Assembly (NCBI RefSeq): GCF_007741495.1
Contig: NZ_CP036262.1
Coordinates: forward strand, 5,394,001 to 5,458,000
Direction of reading: 5' to 3'
DNA length: 64,000 nucleotides
Origin: Roseimaritima multifibrata
Lineage (GTDB): Bacteria; Planctomycetota; Planctomycetia; Pirellulales; Pirellulaceae
Shown here: positions 45,373 to 53,818 of the stretch, piece after piece
Position numbering within the stretch: the stretch's first letter is position 1
Layout of the letters: each line of letters opens with the position of its first letter
Position numbers and translations under genes: made by a program
Notes under the pieces: model-generated
Database searches by the model: none
Told to the model about the DNA's origin: nothing
The model's input: the letters and a program-made list of their open reading frames with translations, nothing else

Positions 45373-46331
45373 GGGCGTGCTTCTCCACTAACGATCACCT
45401 TCCAGTGCACGGCGTTGTGCGAACTCCGAAAGGAGTGCATTGCAGTAGCAGGGATCTTGAGTTCGAATTCTTGTTCCCAAGGGCGTCCCAGGTCAATGGT
45501 CAGATCGTATTGATCGAGAATAATTTCCGAAAGAACTCGATTTCGGTCGACTCGGATGTCGGTTCCCTGCCGGAAAGTCGACTCTTCTTCGCAAATCAGT
45601 TCAATCTGTATTTTCCGCAACTTCATCCTACCCAGCTGAGCCGCGTACGCGCGATAGGTTCCGCCAGGCTGCAGAGGATGTTCATCGATCTCGACAATGG
45701 TCGCTCCGACCCCGGAGGTCCGCTTCAAACATTTGGCGTAATAGCGAAGCACCCAGATGCCAATCATCGCCAATGGGAAGAGCAAACCGGCCAACACCCA
45801 ACGCGGCCGGTCCGACCAAAACCCCGCGATCACGACAACCAGCAGAACCATCCAAACCGCGTTCCACATCAACGCCAACGCGGCGGCGGCGGCAAGTCGT
45901 TTTCCGGGCCAGCTGGTCGTCGGCAGCCGAAAATTCAACTGCATTCCTGGGCTGTCGGTCATCCGCATCCCCGTTGGGACCGCAGGAAATTCGGCAACCG
46001 GACGCCCAATCAATTCCAGTTCTTCGGCTCGCTGCGCCAGCACACTGCGGCGTTCACTACTGGCTCCGATCTGCAAAACGCCCAGAATCAGAGCGGCACC
46101 GCCGACAACGATCATGGCGGTTGCCAAAGCCACAAAGATCCAAAACCCCAAACCGGTTGCCAGCGGAGGCCAAGGGCCTGCGACAAACCGTTGAGCCAGA
46201 GTGAGGGAAAGGATGAAAACGCCGACCAGAAACAGCGTGGCAAAAAAGGCAGCCTCCCCAACCGTGGCGGCTAAACCGCGGCCCGTCAGACGACTGCCGC
46301 GTTTTTTACTCCAAGGCTTGGGAAATCGCAC
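45297..46331 (-). CDS. Membrane protein with four helices and a C-terminal arrestin-like domain
   Basis: 344 aa. Membrane segments near residues 25-51 (EAAFFATLFLVGVFILSLTL), 60-89 (GFWIFVALATAMIVVGGAAL), 150-176 (LALMWNAVWMVLLVVVIAGF) and 181-203 (WVLAGLLFPLAMIGIWVLRY). The C-terminal ~130 residues (LQPGGTYRAYAAQLGRMKLRKIQIELICEEE ... EFELKIPATAMHSFRSSHNAVHWKVIVSGEA ... FCQSFPVVVQP) resemble an arrestin C-type sandwich. It starts 12 bp after the alpha-CTD gene stop and overlaps the next gene by 76 bp. Probable inner membrane anchor of the complex. Function unknown. Confidence 0.78.
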   Translation of the reverse strand: MRFPKPWSKKRGSRLTGRGLAATVGEAAFFATLFLVGVFILSLTLAQRFVAGPWPPLATGLGFWIFVALATAMIVVGGAALILGVLQIGASSERRSVLAQRAEELELIGRPVAEFPAVPTGMRMTDSPGMQLNFRLPTTSWPGKRLAAAAALALMWNAVWMVLLVVVIAGFWSDRPRWVLAGLLFPLAMIGIWVLRYYAKCLKRTSGVGATIVEIDEHPLQPGGTYRAYAAQLGRMKLRKIQIELICEEESTFRQGTDIRVDRNRVLSEIILDQYDLTIDLGRPWEQEFELKIPATAMHSFRSSHNAVHWKVIVSGEARPWPSFCQSFPVVVQPAAHPPKRNPR

Positions 46332-46343
46332 TGCGTCAAATAC

Positions 46344-46613
46344 CTAAGCGTCAGCCGGTTTTCGGCCAGGTCGATAAAAACCTAGCTCTTCCAGCGAACT
46401 ATAAACCTCTTCCAAGGTCTTTTCGCCAAAGTTAGAAATCGAGAGCAGCTTTTTAGGAGTCGCTTGCAGCAAATCCTGGACGGTAAAGATGCCTGTTTCC
46501 TCTAGGCAATTTGTCGTCCGTACGGTCAACTTCATCTCGGCGATGCTCATCTGCAAACGCTCGCTGCGAAGTCGACTCAACTCTTCCGCTCGACTAAGGG
46601 GAATCCGGGTCAT
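46344..46613 (-). CDS. Stand-alone RNA polymerase alpha-CTD-like protein
   Basis: 89 aa from MTRIPLSRAEELSRLR; the ATG at 46613 has a perfect AGGAGG eight nucleotides upstream, while the upstream ATG at 46673 has none. Residues ~20-80 match the RpoA C-terminal domain: MKLTVRTTNCLEETGIFTVQDLLQATPKKLLSISNFGEKTLEEVYSSLEELG. Positions equal to E. coli alpha R265, N268, G296 and K298, which contact DNA, are kept (VRTTNC; NFGEK). There is no N-terminal assembly domain, so it cannot replace RpoA. It could bind A/T-rich UP-type DNA or an activator. First gene of the operon. Confidence 0.88.
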   Translation of the reverse strand: MTRIPLSRAEELSRLRSERLQMSIAEMKLTVRTTNCLEETGIFTVQDLLQATPKKLLSISNFGEKTLEEVYSSLEELGFYRPGRKPADA

Positions 46614-46802
46614 GGCAATTTCCTCCTGTGTTTTGCTAATACCCTGTGATCGAACCCGTTCCTCAGTGGGCAACAGACAGCCGGTTCAATCACAAGCGGA
46701 AATCATAGGCGAACCGGACCGCCTTCGCAAAGCCACTAACAGCTGACATCCGCAGAAATCGCACACGAGCTAAATCGCAGCAATGCTAGCAATTGCAAAA
46801 GG

Positions 46803-47999
46803 TTAATGGCGGCGAACGCGTTGGATCAACAACAGGCCAACGCCCAGCAACACGACGTTCCCTAACCAAACGGCATAGGGCGGAAGATTCCCATCCTTTG
46901 CTTCATCCAATCCAAAGATGAACAACGGATAATAGAGCAGCAGGATCGGCAGGAAGCACATCCCAAAGGTCGTCCAGTAGTCGGCTGTACGAGCGATCAT
47001 CCCCAACGGGGCTCCCACGATCACAAAACAAAGGCAACTGAACCCGCCCGCCCAACGCCGCCAGGGTTCGGTCCGCAGCCGGATCAAGCGATAGCTGCCT
47101 CCGTGAATCCGCCCTTCAAGCGGCTGCACAGGATCGCGAGCAATTTCATCCCATCGAGACGTCAACAGCGAGAAACCGACCTGCGCGGCCAATTTGCCGC
47201 GGTCCTCTTCAACCTGTTTTTCGGTTTTGATCGCCTCTTTGCGCATTCGGTTCAGCGGTAGGTGGCTGGGACTGGCGTCACTGCCCCCTTCCTTTAGGAC
47301 AGCGCCATCCAGAGAGATCTCGATGACATCCTCCCCTTCAAATTCGCCGCGAAAAGAATTGCCACCGATCAGCTGGCTATCAGTGACGCGCAGAATCAGC
47401 GCCATCCGCTCGGGGTCTAGTTCCAGTTGCCCTTCACGGGCCATGATTTGCGTGGGGGCACTCGATCCGCTGCCATACAGCGTGACGGTGGGACCTTCCA
47501 GGATTTTGCCATTCACGCCACAAACGGAAATCGAAAAGACTTTGTCGCGGGTGTAGGAATGCTCCGCATTCAAAACCCGGTAGGTGATTTCCTCCAGCGA
47601 ATGCAAAGCGACTCGCCGCACCCCAGGTTCTCCCCAGGAAACCGCCACATCGCCAAGCCAAACCGCAGCGGGACTTAGTAAAGCCGCAAAGATAAAGGCT
47701 GGTTTCATTAACTGAACGGGAGAGACACCGATCGCTTTGACGGTCGACACTTCGCCATCGGCTGCCATCTTCCCATAGACACAACAGACCGCAAATAAGG
47801 CGGTCGCAGGGAGGGCGAACTGCAGACTGATCGGCAACACGTAAGGAAGCAGCTCCAGAACCGCCATCGGTCCCATTCCCTCACGAATCAGCTGACGCGC
47901 AACGCCGATCACCAGGATCAACATCGTCAGCGCTACCAGCGCCACGCTGAAAATCCGGATAATTTCAAACAGGATGTACCGCGTCAGACGCGTCGGCAT
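46803..47999 (-). CDS. LptF/LptG-family permease
   Basis: 398 aa from MPTRLTRYILFEIIRIFSV. N-terminal helices with LLPYVLPISLQFALPATALFAVCCVYGKMAADGEVSTVKAIGVSPVQLMKP are diagnostic of the YjgP/YjgQ family (the DxE-hxAhxxxGhS motif). A beta-jellyroll periplasmic domain (~135-300) follows, and the C-terminus has three or four helices (SCLCFVIVGAPLGMIA; FGMCFLPILLLYYPLFIFGLDEA; VVLLGVGLLLIQRVRRH). With LptB it would extract lipopolysaccharide-like lipids. Only one of the F/G pair is here. The frame is open to 48065. The next gene is 190 bp downstream. Confidence 0.93.
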   Translation of the reverse strand: MPTRLTRYILFEIIRIFSVALVALTMLILVIGVARQLIREGMGPMAVLELLPYVLPISLQFALPATALFAVCCVYGKMAADGEVSTVKAIGVSPVQLMKPAFIFAALLSPAAVWLGDVAVSWGEPGVRRVALHSLEEITYRVLNAEHSYTRDKVFSISVCGVNGKILEGPTVTLYGSGSSAPTQIMAREGQLELDPERMALILRVTDSQLIGGNSFRGEFEGEDVIEISLDGAVLKEGGSDASPSHLPLNRMRKEAIKTEKQVEEDRGKLAAQVGFSLLTSRWDEIARDPVQPLEGRIHGGSYRLIRLRTEPWRRWAGGFSCLCFVIVGAPLGMIARTADYWTTFGMCFLPILLLYYPLFIFGLDEAKDGNLPPYAVWLGNVVLLGVGLLLIQRVRRH

Positions 48000-48635
48000 A
48001 CCAAGGTCATTCAAACGAGTCAAAAAAAGACCGAATAAGAAGCGGACACTAACAACCCAGTCCAACCGAACGCAATGGGAATTGAGCTGCCCTGTTCACA
48101 GAAAGCAAGTCTGCTGCTTCCACTTCCAGCAACCGAAACGGGGCAGCCTAGGAAGACAGGGCAACCTCATTCGCAAGCAGCAACTTGCTAGCATGCCCCA
48201 ACAGTTGACTTATTCGCCCTCGGACAGACAACGTGGTTCGCATCCACCAAAACCCAAAAAGAACGGCACGTAAACCAGCGTTACCACCCCACGCGGCCGC
48301 TCAGCTTAAAACTCTGTTCAACGAGTGCGTCACCGACTCCCCCCAGAGAGAAAACAAGCGGCATTCGGCTTGGACGCGACCGGGGCGCGAGGATCGCTAG
48401 AAGTGTCAACCTATCGCGACAAAAAAACAGGCTAAAAAGAATTCCGCACCAAGTCGTCTCTCCCCTAAAAAAGACAGGTACATTCGCTCACTTTGCACGT
48501 TCCTCTAAGTACGATAAGGAACGCGAAGCAGAAGTGTTGGCTACGTTCACGTAGCAATTTCATTGTTTGGATTCCTTCGAATCCCGTCCTCCCCTATAGA
48601 TACCTCTCCACCTGAACTAGAGCTTCCCCGCAAGA
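48000..48635. other. Divergent intergenic region
   Basis: About 570 bp lie between the open LptF/G frame and the PEP-CTERM gene. A small perfect hairpin GCTACG-TTCA-CGTAGC lies at about 48540-48555. A CCTCTC/CTCCCC-rich stretch precedes the PEP-CTERM ATG. No gene accepted. Confidence 0.4.
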
Positions 48636-49448
48636 ATGTTTAGATTCGCCCCCCCACGCTTAGTAAATTATGGATTGCGATCTTGTCTCGCCCTCTCGAT
48701 TACCTACCTCCTTACGGCAAACGTGCAGGCAGGAATCCTTACGTTTGATCAAGCTCCCAACGGCTCGACTCCCACGGACAATTCAGGCTTAGGAATAAAC
48801 GACGCGTACCACATCAACGGAGTCGAAGTGACCTTCGGTTTTGACACGATAGCTGACGGAACCTGGACGGCAGATACGCCTGCCATTTTCGAACAGGTCG
48901 GCGATTCAGATTCAGGCAACGGCTTTCAAAGCTACTACGCAGGAGGGGGGCACGACGTAGCACGTCCAGGAGCGTCAAGTTCACTTGGGGATTTCTTCCT
49001 TCGGCAACCAAATGCAATCGGAGCATTCCCAGAAGCGTTAGTGATCGATTACGACCAGAACATCTCCGCGCTGAGCGGTGAAATCTGGGACATCGACACC
49101 GGGTCCTTTCCGAGCTATGAACAATGGTTAGTTTCTGCATACACCGCAAGCGGAGCATTGGTTGACTCCACTCTCAGTCCGCAGGGGCTCCGTCAAACGG
49201 ATATCAATTCGCTGGACGGCTTACCATGGACTTTTTCCCTTTCAGGAAACGGCATTCGTAAAGTTACGATTGAGTTTGTCGGAACCACGAGCATTGTTGG
49301 CTTGGCGTTCGACAACTTTAATCCCACTGCCGCATCAGCCGTTCCAGAACCGACTTCCTTTGCGATTCTCGGCCTAGGTGCGCTATCGCTTGTTGCTCTA
49401 CGACGTCGTCGCATGGGCGTCTCATCAGGCACACCACAAGCCTCATAG
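48636..49448 (+). CDS. PEP-CTERM sorted extracellular protein
   Basis: 270 aa. Signal peptide ending LALSITYLLTANVQAG; body rich in Gly, Ser, Asp and aromatic residues without a named domain (ILTFDQAPNGSTPTDNSGLG ... YDQNISALSGEIWDIDTGS). The C-terminus VPEPTSFAILGLGALSLVALRRRRMG is a PEP-CTERM tripartite signal: VPEP motif, hydrophobic span and Arg cluster. In exosortase (EpsH) systems this tail is cut and the protein released to the surface matrix. No exosortase gene is in the window. The Asp/Ser/Gly-rich body suggests a carbohydrate-like beta-sandwich, only tentatively. Confidence 0.9.
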   Translation: MFRFAPPRLVNYGLRSCLALSITYLLTANVQAGILTFDQAPNGSTPTDNSGLGINDAYHINGVEVTFGFDTIADGTWTADTPAIFEQVGDSDSGNGFQSYYAGGGHDVARPGASSSLGDFFLRQPNAIGAFPEALVIDYDQNISALSGEIWDIDTGSFPSYEQWLVSAYTASGALVDSTLSPQGLRQTDINSLDGLPWTFSLSGNGIRKVTIEFVGTTSIVGLAFDNFNPTAASAVPEPTSFAILGLGALSLVALRRRRMGVSSGTPQAS

Positions 49449-49631
49449 AGATCGCAAACAACGAAGTTCACGTGGTCCGATACCGACCGTCATTCAGTCA
49501 TCACAACAGGCTGACGCACGCATCGCGAAGAGAAATAACACCGAGGACGGAACCCAAAACAAGGGCTCTACCATGTGTTGGCACTCACTTCTTCGCGAGC
49601 GGAACATGCACGGAACAACGCCAATTGAAAG

Positions 49632-49651
49632 CCTGGGACGCAAGTCCCAGG
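49632..49651 (+). terminator. Perfect 8-bp hairpin with GCAA tetraloop
   Basis: CCTGGGAC (49632-49639) and GTCCCAGG (49644-49651) enclose GCAA, a GNRA-type tetraloop. It lies between convergent genes, about 185 bp after the PEP-CTERM stop, and may be a bidirectional terminator. No T tract follows, so this is tentative. The rest of 49449-49812 shows nothing else. Confidence 0.5.
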
Positions 49652-49812
49652 AACTTGCCCCTGGCAGAACCCGCACTGGGAAGTGAAAACGTCTCGTCAG
49701 CCCCCGACTTTTCTGGCTGCCAAGATCCGCCTTCTCAAAGATTTCCATTTCCGGGATTGGCCCGGAAATAAGCAGGGCCCGCAGACCGCCGAAATCCCGA
49801 TCGAAAAAGAGT

Positions 49813-51117
49813 TCAGTTCGTCTCTTCTTCGTCACTGGCGACAGGTAGATCTGCGTCGACTGGCGAATCGGGATTTATTTCGGCCTCGGCATCTGGTTGC
49901 TCAGGTTCCGCCAGAGCGTCGAAGAACGGCGCGGCTGGTGACAGGGTAGCATCTTGCATTTTCCCGCCGCCCTCCACGCCAACGCGGGTCTGAATGCTGG
50001 TGGATTCTTGCGGCGAAATGCGGCTAGCTGGCGACGCTTCATCGGTCAGCTGCTCTTCCGGCCCGAATGACATCGGGGGACGGGGAATCGCCACCATGGA
50101 AGACGTCGCCCGGTCCGGCGTGGGAGTTCGAGCGGAACTTGCCGGATTCCTTTCAAAGGTTTGCGGAGGTCGAGAACCAGGGCCTGGTCCTGATCGTTGC
50201 CATGACTGTGGGGCCGTGCCAGGAACCGCTGGCGATGGTGCTCCTCCGTAAGGGTCAAATGTTGGAACTGGATTCGGATTACGGGTCGTCACTGGATTGG
50301 GGTACCCGTACTGCGATTGAGCTGCACCAGGAGGCAGCATCGGGCTGAGTGGATTATATTCCCAATCAAGCGAGTCCCTTTCTCCCAGCAGCGATCGATA
50401 ATGACGGTCGATGATCTTATCGCGTTGGGCCTTGCGTTCCTTCAAGACGGCGTCCGCTTCTTCTGCCGCCCGCAGGATGACTTCCAGTTGATCGAATTGC
50501 TTGGCAAGGCGTTCGTCAAATTCGACCTCCAATGCCTTCTTAAATTCCGCCAGATCTTCCGGAGCCCGCTGGTTCGCTGGCGTATTCTGGATCTTCTGTT
50601 GTAATCGCAGACGCTCCTGCTGATGTTGAAGATGATCCGAGGCTGGAACAGGCACCGTCCCAAATGGACCTGGCTGCACCATGCCACGATTCTTCCCGTC
50701 CCCCGAGGGCACCGCCAGACTGCCACTGAAAGCCCCCCCCCGATCCGCCCCTATGTTGCTGGGCGATTGGATGTTGCGTTGTACAGCAGCGTTGGCGCGA
50801 TCGGCGGCCACTTGCATCGGAACAACAGTCGTTTTCGGGGTGGGTGCATAGGCACCTGCCGGGGCAACCGATTGGCCAAATCTCGAATCGTCATCCGAAG
50901 AAAACGAGTTGCTAGAACGTGTCGTTGCTGGAATGGCAACATATTGATGAGCCTGACGATTCTGGTTGTCTACCACGGAACTTTGGTAACGAACGCTCGG
51001 CTGAAGGACGCCCGACGCCAAGCCTCCCACCGCGACACCTGTCCCGAGAAGTGTCAACGCGACACAGAAAAGGCTTAATCGGCGCCATTTTTTGCGAGGC
51101 ACTGCCTGATGATCCAT
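49813..51117 (-). CDS. Proline-rich single-span protein of the sigma/kinase operon
   Basis: 434 aa. A basic N-terminus (RKKWRR) precedes one membrane helix (LSLFCVALTLLGTGVAVGGLASGVL), giving a long extracytoplasmic part. The rest is low complexity (Pro, Ser, Gln, Thr) except for a coiled-coil region near residues 165-245 (LQHQQERLRLQQKIQNTPANQRAPEDLAEFKKALEVEFDERLAKQFDQLEVILRAAEEADAVLKERKAQRDKI). The C-terminus is acidic (EPEQPDAEAEINPDSPVDAD). It lies 35 bp downstream of the kinase gene, so it is probably co-transcribed and may be a target of the system. No family recognised. Confidence 0.8.
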   Translation of the reverse strand: MDHQAVPRKKWRRLSLFCVALTLLGTGVAVGGLASGVLQPSVRYQSSVVDNQNRQAHQYVAIPATTRSSNSFSSDDDSRFGQSVAPAGAYAPTPKTTVVPMQVAADRANAAVQRNIQSPSNIGADRGGAFSGSLAVPSGDGKNRGMVQPGPFGTVPVPASDHLQHQQERLRLQQKIQNTPANQRAPEDLAEFKKALEVEFDERLAKQFDQLEVILRAAEEADAVLKERKAQRDKIIDRHYRSLLGERDSLDWEYNPLSPMLPPGAAQSQYGYPNPVTTRNPNPVPTFDPYGGAPSPAVPGTAPQSWQRSGPGPGSRPPQTFERNPASSARTPTPDRATSSMVAIPRPPMSFGPEEQLTDEASPASRISPQESTSIQTRVGVEGGGKMQDATLSPAAPFFDALAEPEQPDAEAEINPDSPVDADLPVASDEEETN

Positions 51118-51152
51118 TTTAATAATCCTTTTCCCATATTCCTAAAGAGACA

Positions 51153-52754
51153 TTAATAACCAGATTGAAAACGATCCCCTGAGGAATCGTTTGTATCGGA
51201 TACTGGCAAGCCAAGTTCAGCTCGCAGCATCGAAAGCCCTCTTTCGATTTCATTTAAATCTCTCGCAAGCAGTTTGCCGTCCCAGTCGAAATAGGAATCA
51301 AAGCTCGCCGGCGACAGATTCTCCACTTCATTTGCTTCCTGCGGCCGGCTTGCTGAATCCGTGGGTTGGACGGCCCTCATTGCATCACTCGGATCCCGCT
51401 CGACAACAGCCGAACGTCCGGAATCGCCAGCGAACCGGGCGAAACCTCCCCACACCAAAGCGAGCAGCAGAGAACTGATTGCTAACACGCTCGCTCCGGC
51501 CAACCAACGCCCTCGCGCAACCCCCTTCCGCCCACGCTGCAACCCAGCGGGCAATGACACCTGATACGGAGCCCGCGTATGGGCTAAGCAGGATCGCAGC
51601 AACTGCACCACTTCATCGGCTGTGGAAACTCGCTGATCAACGTGTGCTGCCATCAAGCGGTCGACCAATCGATCGAACCACTCGGGATAGCGTTCATTAA
51701 TCTGTTGCACCGGAGCCCGCGAACCATCGCCGATAGAGTTCAGAATCTCCAGCGTCGAATCGCCGCGCACCGGTGGCCGCCCCGTGGCAAGTGAATAGAG
51801 TACCCCGCCAAGCGAATAAAGATCACTGCGATGATCAATCACGCCACCACGCGCCTGTTCGGGGCTCATGTACTGCGGAGTTCCCGCAAGCATCCCGCTG
51901 CCGGTCAACGTGGCATCATCTAAGGCTCGAGCCAAACCGAAGTCGGTGATCAGAACTCGAAAGCCCCCTTCATCCAACATCAAATTGGCCGGTTTGATGT
52001 CTCGGTGCACGATCCCTTGCAGGTGAGCGGCCGACAACCCTTCAGCGACTTGCAGTCCAATTGAAAGGACACGCTCCAGTGACAGCGGCCCCTCCGCATC
52101 GAGGTACTGCTGCAAATTCCCACCAGCGATGTAGGGCATCACCAGATAAGGGAGACTACGTTCTGCGGAGATCGCATAAATCGGGACGATATTAGGATGC
52201 ACGACCGCCGCCGCGGCTTGAGCTTCACGAAAAAAGCGTTGCCGCGCCGCTCCGGTGGTCGCCAACATGGGAGAGAGCAGTTTGATTGCGAGGCTTCGTT
52301 GCAGTTGCCGATCCCGCCCCTTCAACACCACCCCCATGCCTCCTTGCCCGACGACTTGGCTGATCGGAATATCATCCAGTTCACCCAATGCCGCTTCGCC
52401 CGGGACCGCGTTACCTTCGGTTGGCTTTTGCAGCAGCGCGAGCACCCAGTGCTGCTCCTGCGGAAGCCGACCGTCCGACGGATCGGGAAGGCTTTGCGGA
52501 ATCGATGTACCAGCCTTCGCGTCATCGGTTCCGTCATCCGGCCCCGTCTCCGCAATCGTTTCGCTTAACTGCGACAACACCTCCCGTGTATCGTTCCACC
52601 AATCCTGACTGCCAGCCAGTTGCTCAAGTTGGACACGACATTGACGGCAACCGGTTAGATGATCCGCGACCCGCTGTTGCTCCAGGTTGCCCAGTCGATC
52701 CTGTAGCAGGTCGACCAACCGTGTTGGATCGCAATTGAACCCACAAGCGATCAT
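51153..52754 (-). CDS. Ser/Thr protein kinase with N-terminal zinc-finger anti-sigma motif
   Basis: 533 aa. Residues 32-39 are HLTGCRQC, the HxxxCxxC zinc motif of anti-sigma factors (ZAS). The kinase domain (~128-400) has VVGQGGMGVVLKGRD, AIKLL (ATP Lys), HRDIKPANLML (catalytic Asp ~254), ITDFGLARAL (~271) and GTPQYMSPEQARGG. One membrane span follows (WLAGASVLAISSLLLALVWGG, ~418-440) and a ~90-residue outer part. The start overlaps the ECF sigma gene by 4 bp (ATGA), implying coupled translation. The layout suggests a kinase that itself holds or releases the sigma factor, a planctomycete ECF-STK type. Confidence 0.92.
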   Translation of the reverse strand: MIACGFNCDPTRLVDLLQDRLGNLEQQRVADHLTGCRQCRVQLEQLAGSQDWWNDTREVLSQLSETIAETGPDDGTDDAKAGTSIPQSLPDPSDGRLPQEQHWVLALLQKPTEGNAVPGEAALGELDDIPISQVVGQGGMGVVLKGRDRQLQRSLAIKLLSPMLATTGAARQRFFREAQAAAAVVHPNIVPIYAISAERSLPYLVMPYIAGGNLQQYLDAEGPLSLERVLSIGLQVAEGLSAAHLQGIVHRDIKPANLMLDEGGFRVLITDFGLARALDDATLTGSGMLAGTPQYMSPEQARGGVIDHRSDLYSLGGVLYSLATGRPPVRGDSTLEILNSIGDGSRAPVQQINERYPEWFDRLVDRLMAAHVDQRVSTADEVVQLLRSCLAHTRAPYQVSLPAGLQRGRKGVARGRWLAGASVLAISSLLLALVWGGFARFAGDSGRSAVVERDPSDAMRAVQPTDSASRPQEANEVENLSPASFDSYFDWDGKLLARDLNEIERGLSMLRAELGLPVSDTNDSSGDRFQSGY

Positions 52755-53383
52755 TGAGCATTCTCCCGATACGGTTCGATCAGCCGTTTGATTTTTGCCA
52801 AGGTACGGCAGCGGGCAACATAGACCGCCCCGACAGAAAGGCCCAATTCCTCAGCAACCAGTTCAGCCGCTTGCTCCTCGACAGCCGTTCGCCAGAAGGC
52901 AAGCCAAGTCGATTCGGCTACCCCTTGGCGAACCTGCTCGGACGCCCAGCGAAATTGCTCGCGTCGGGATTCAAAATCAAACAACTGCGATTCTTCGTTT
53001 CCCGAGAACCGTTCTAGCTGCAAAGATGGATCGGAGACCGCATCCGTAACGCCAGCGGAGTCCAAAGGAGAAACCCCATGTGCCTTTGCGGTTTGATGCT
53101 TGCGATTTTTCCGCAGCAGGTCGATGGTCGCGTTGCGAGCAATGGTCGATAGCCACGAGCGAAATTTCGCATTGCCATCCGGATCAAAATCCTGGATCCG
53201 GCGGCTAAGGATCAGCAAAACCTCTTGCGAAACCTCACGTGCATCTGCGTCTTGCAGCCCATATTTTGTGGCGATCACATAAATCGCACGTTCATAGATC
53301 GCACAAAATTCCGTCCACGCGGTCATATCCCGACCGTCATGCAGTCGTTGCAACAAGCTGACGCGAGTGTCGGGAAGAGGCAT
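52751..53383 (-). CDS. ECF-type RNA polymerase sigma factor
   Basis: 210 aa. Region 2: WTEFCAIYERAIYVIATKYGLQDADAREVSQEVLLILSRRIQDFDPDGNAKFRSWLSTIARNATIDLLRKNRK with the 2.3/2.4 SWLSTIARN...DLLRKN helix; region 4: FWRTAVEEQAAELVAEELGLSVGAVYVARCRTLAKIKRLI, an HTH recognition unit. Longer than most ECF factors (about 170-190) owing to an insertion of ~35 residues between the regions (KAHGVSPLDSAGVTDAVSDPSLQLER). Overlap with the zinc-finger kinase gene suggests this is the cognate pair. It redirects RNA polymerase to its own promoters; targets unknown. Confidence 0.94.
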   Translation of the reverse strand: MPLPDTRVSLLQRLHDGRDMTAWTEFCAIYERAIYVIATKYGLQDADAREVSQEVLLILSRRIQDFDPDGNAKFRSWLSTIARNATIDLLRKNRKHQTAKAHGVSPLDSAGVTDAVSDPSLQLERFSGNEESQLFDFESRREQFRWASEQVRQGVAESTWLAFWRTAVEEQAAELVAEELGLSVGAVYVARCRTLAKIKRLIEPYRENAQ

Positions 53384-53640
53384 AAAACCAAGTGGGCAGT
53401 GAAAAGGCAGCGTCGAAGGATGGGTCCTAAAACAAGAGCTCCACTACTATTCACGTGCCGACAACTAAAACCTTACACCCGTTTTATCGTTTTTTTTCGT
53501 CCCAGGTCAGGAATCGCGTCACCTTTCAATTGAAACGTGCAACGAACACGCAAAGAAAATCTCGCTCCCCAACAAAAGGTCCCCCCCGCAAACGCGACTT
53601 TCACAGAGTCAAAGCCAACAATTACTAAATCACCAGCCTC
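53384..53640. promoter_or_regulatory. Upstream region of the ECF sigma operon
   Basis: About 260 bp between the sigma-factor start and the octamer array. It probably holds the operon promoter (ECF systems are often autoregulated), but I assign no boxes. A T-rich run lies at about 53480-53500. Confidence 0.4.
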
Positions 53641-53818
53641 TCCATGTCTCCATGTCTCCATGTCTCCTTGTCTCCTTGTCTCCTTCACTCCTTCACTCCT
53701 TCACTCCTTCACTCCTTCACTCCTTCACTCCTTCACTCCTTCACTCCTTCACTCCTTCACTCCTTCACTCCTTCACTCCTTCACTCCTTCACTCCTTCAC
53801 TCCTCCACTCCTCCACTC
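53641..53818 (-). repeat. Long octamer array, about 21 units
   Basis: On the minus strand: about 15 copies of GGAGTGAA, then GGAGACAA units, then GGAGACAT units. It is the longest array of the family here (about 175 bp). It begins inside the 3' end of the response-regulator gene (whose TGA stop is made by a GGAGTGA unit), and its purine strand is that gene's coding strand. It generates spurious open frames of the SFTPSLLHSF and SPCLHVSM types. Confidence 0.95.
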
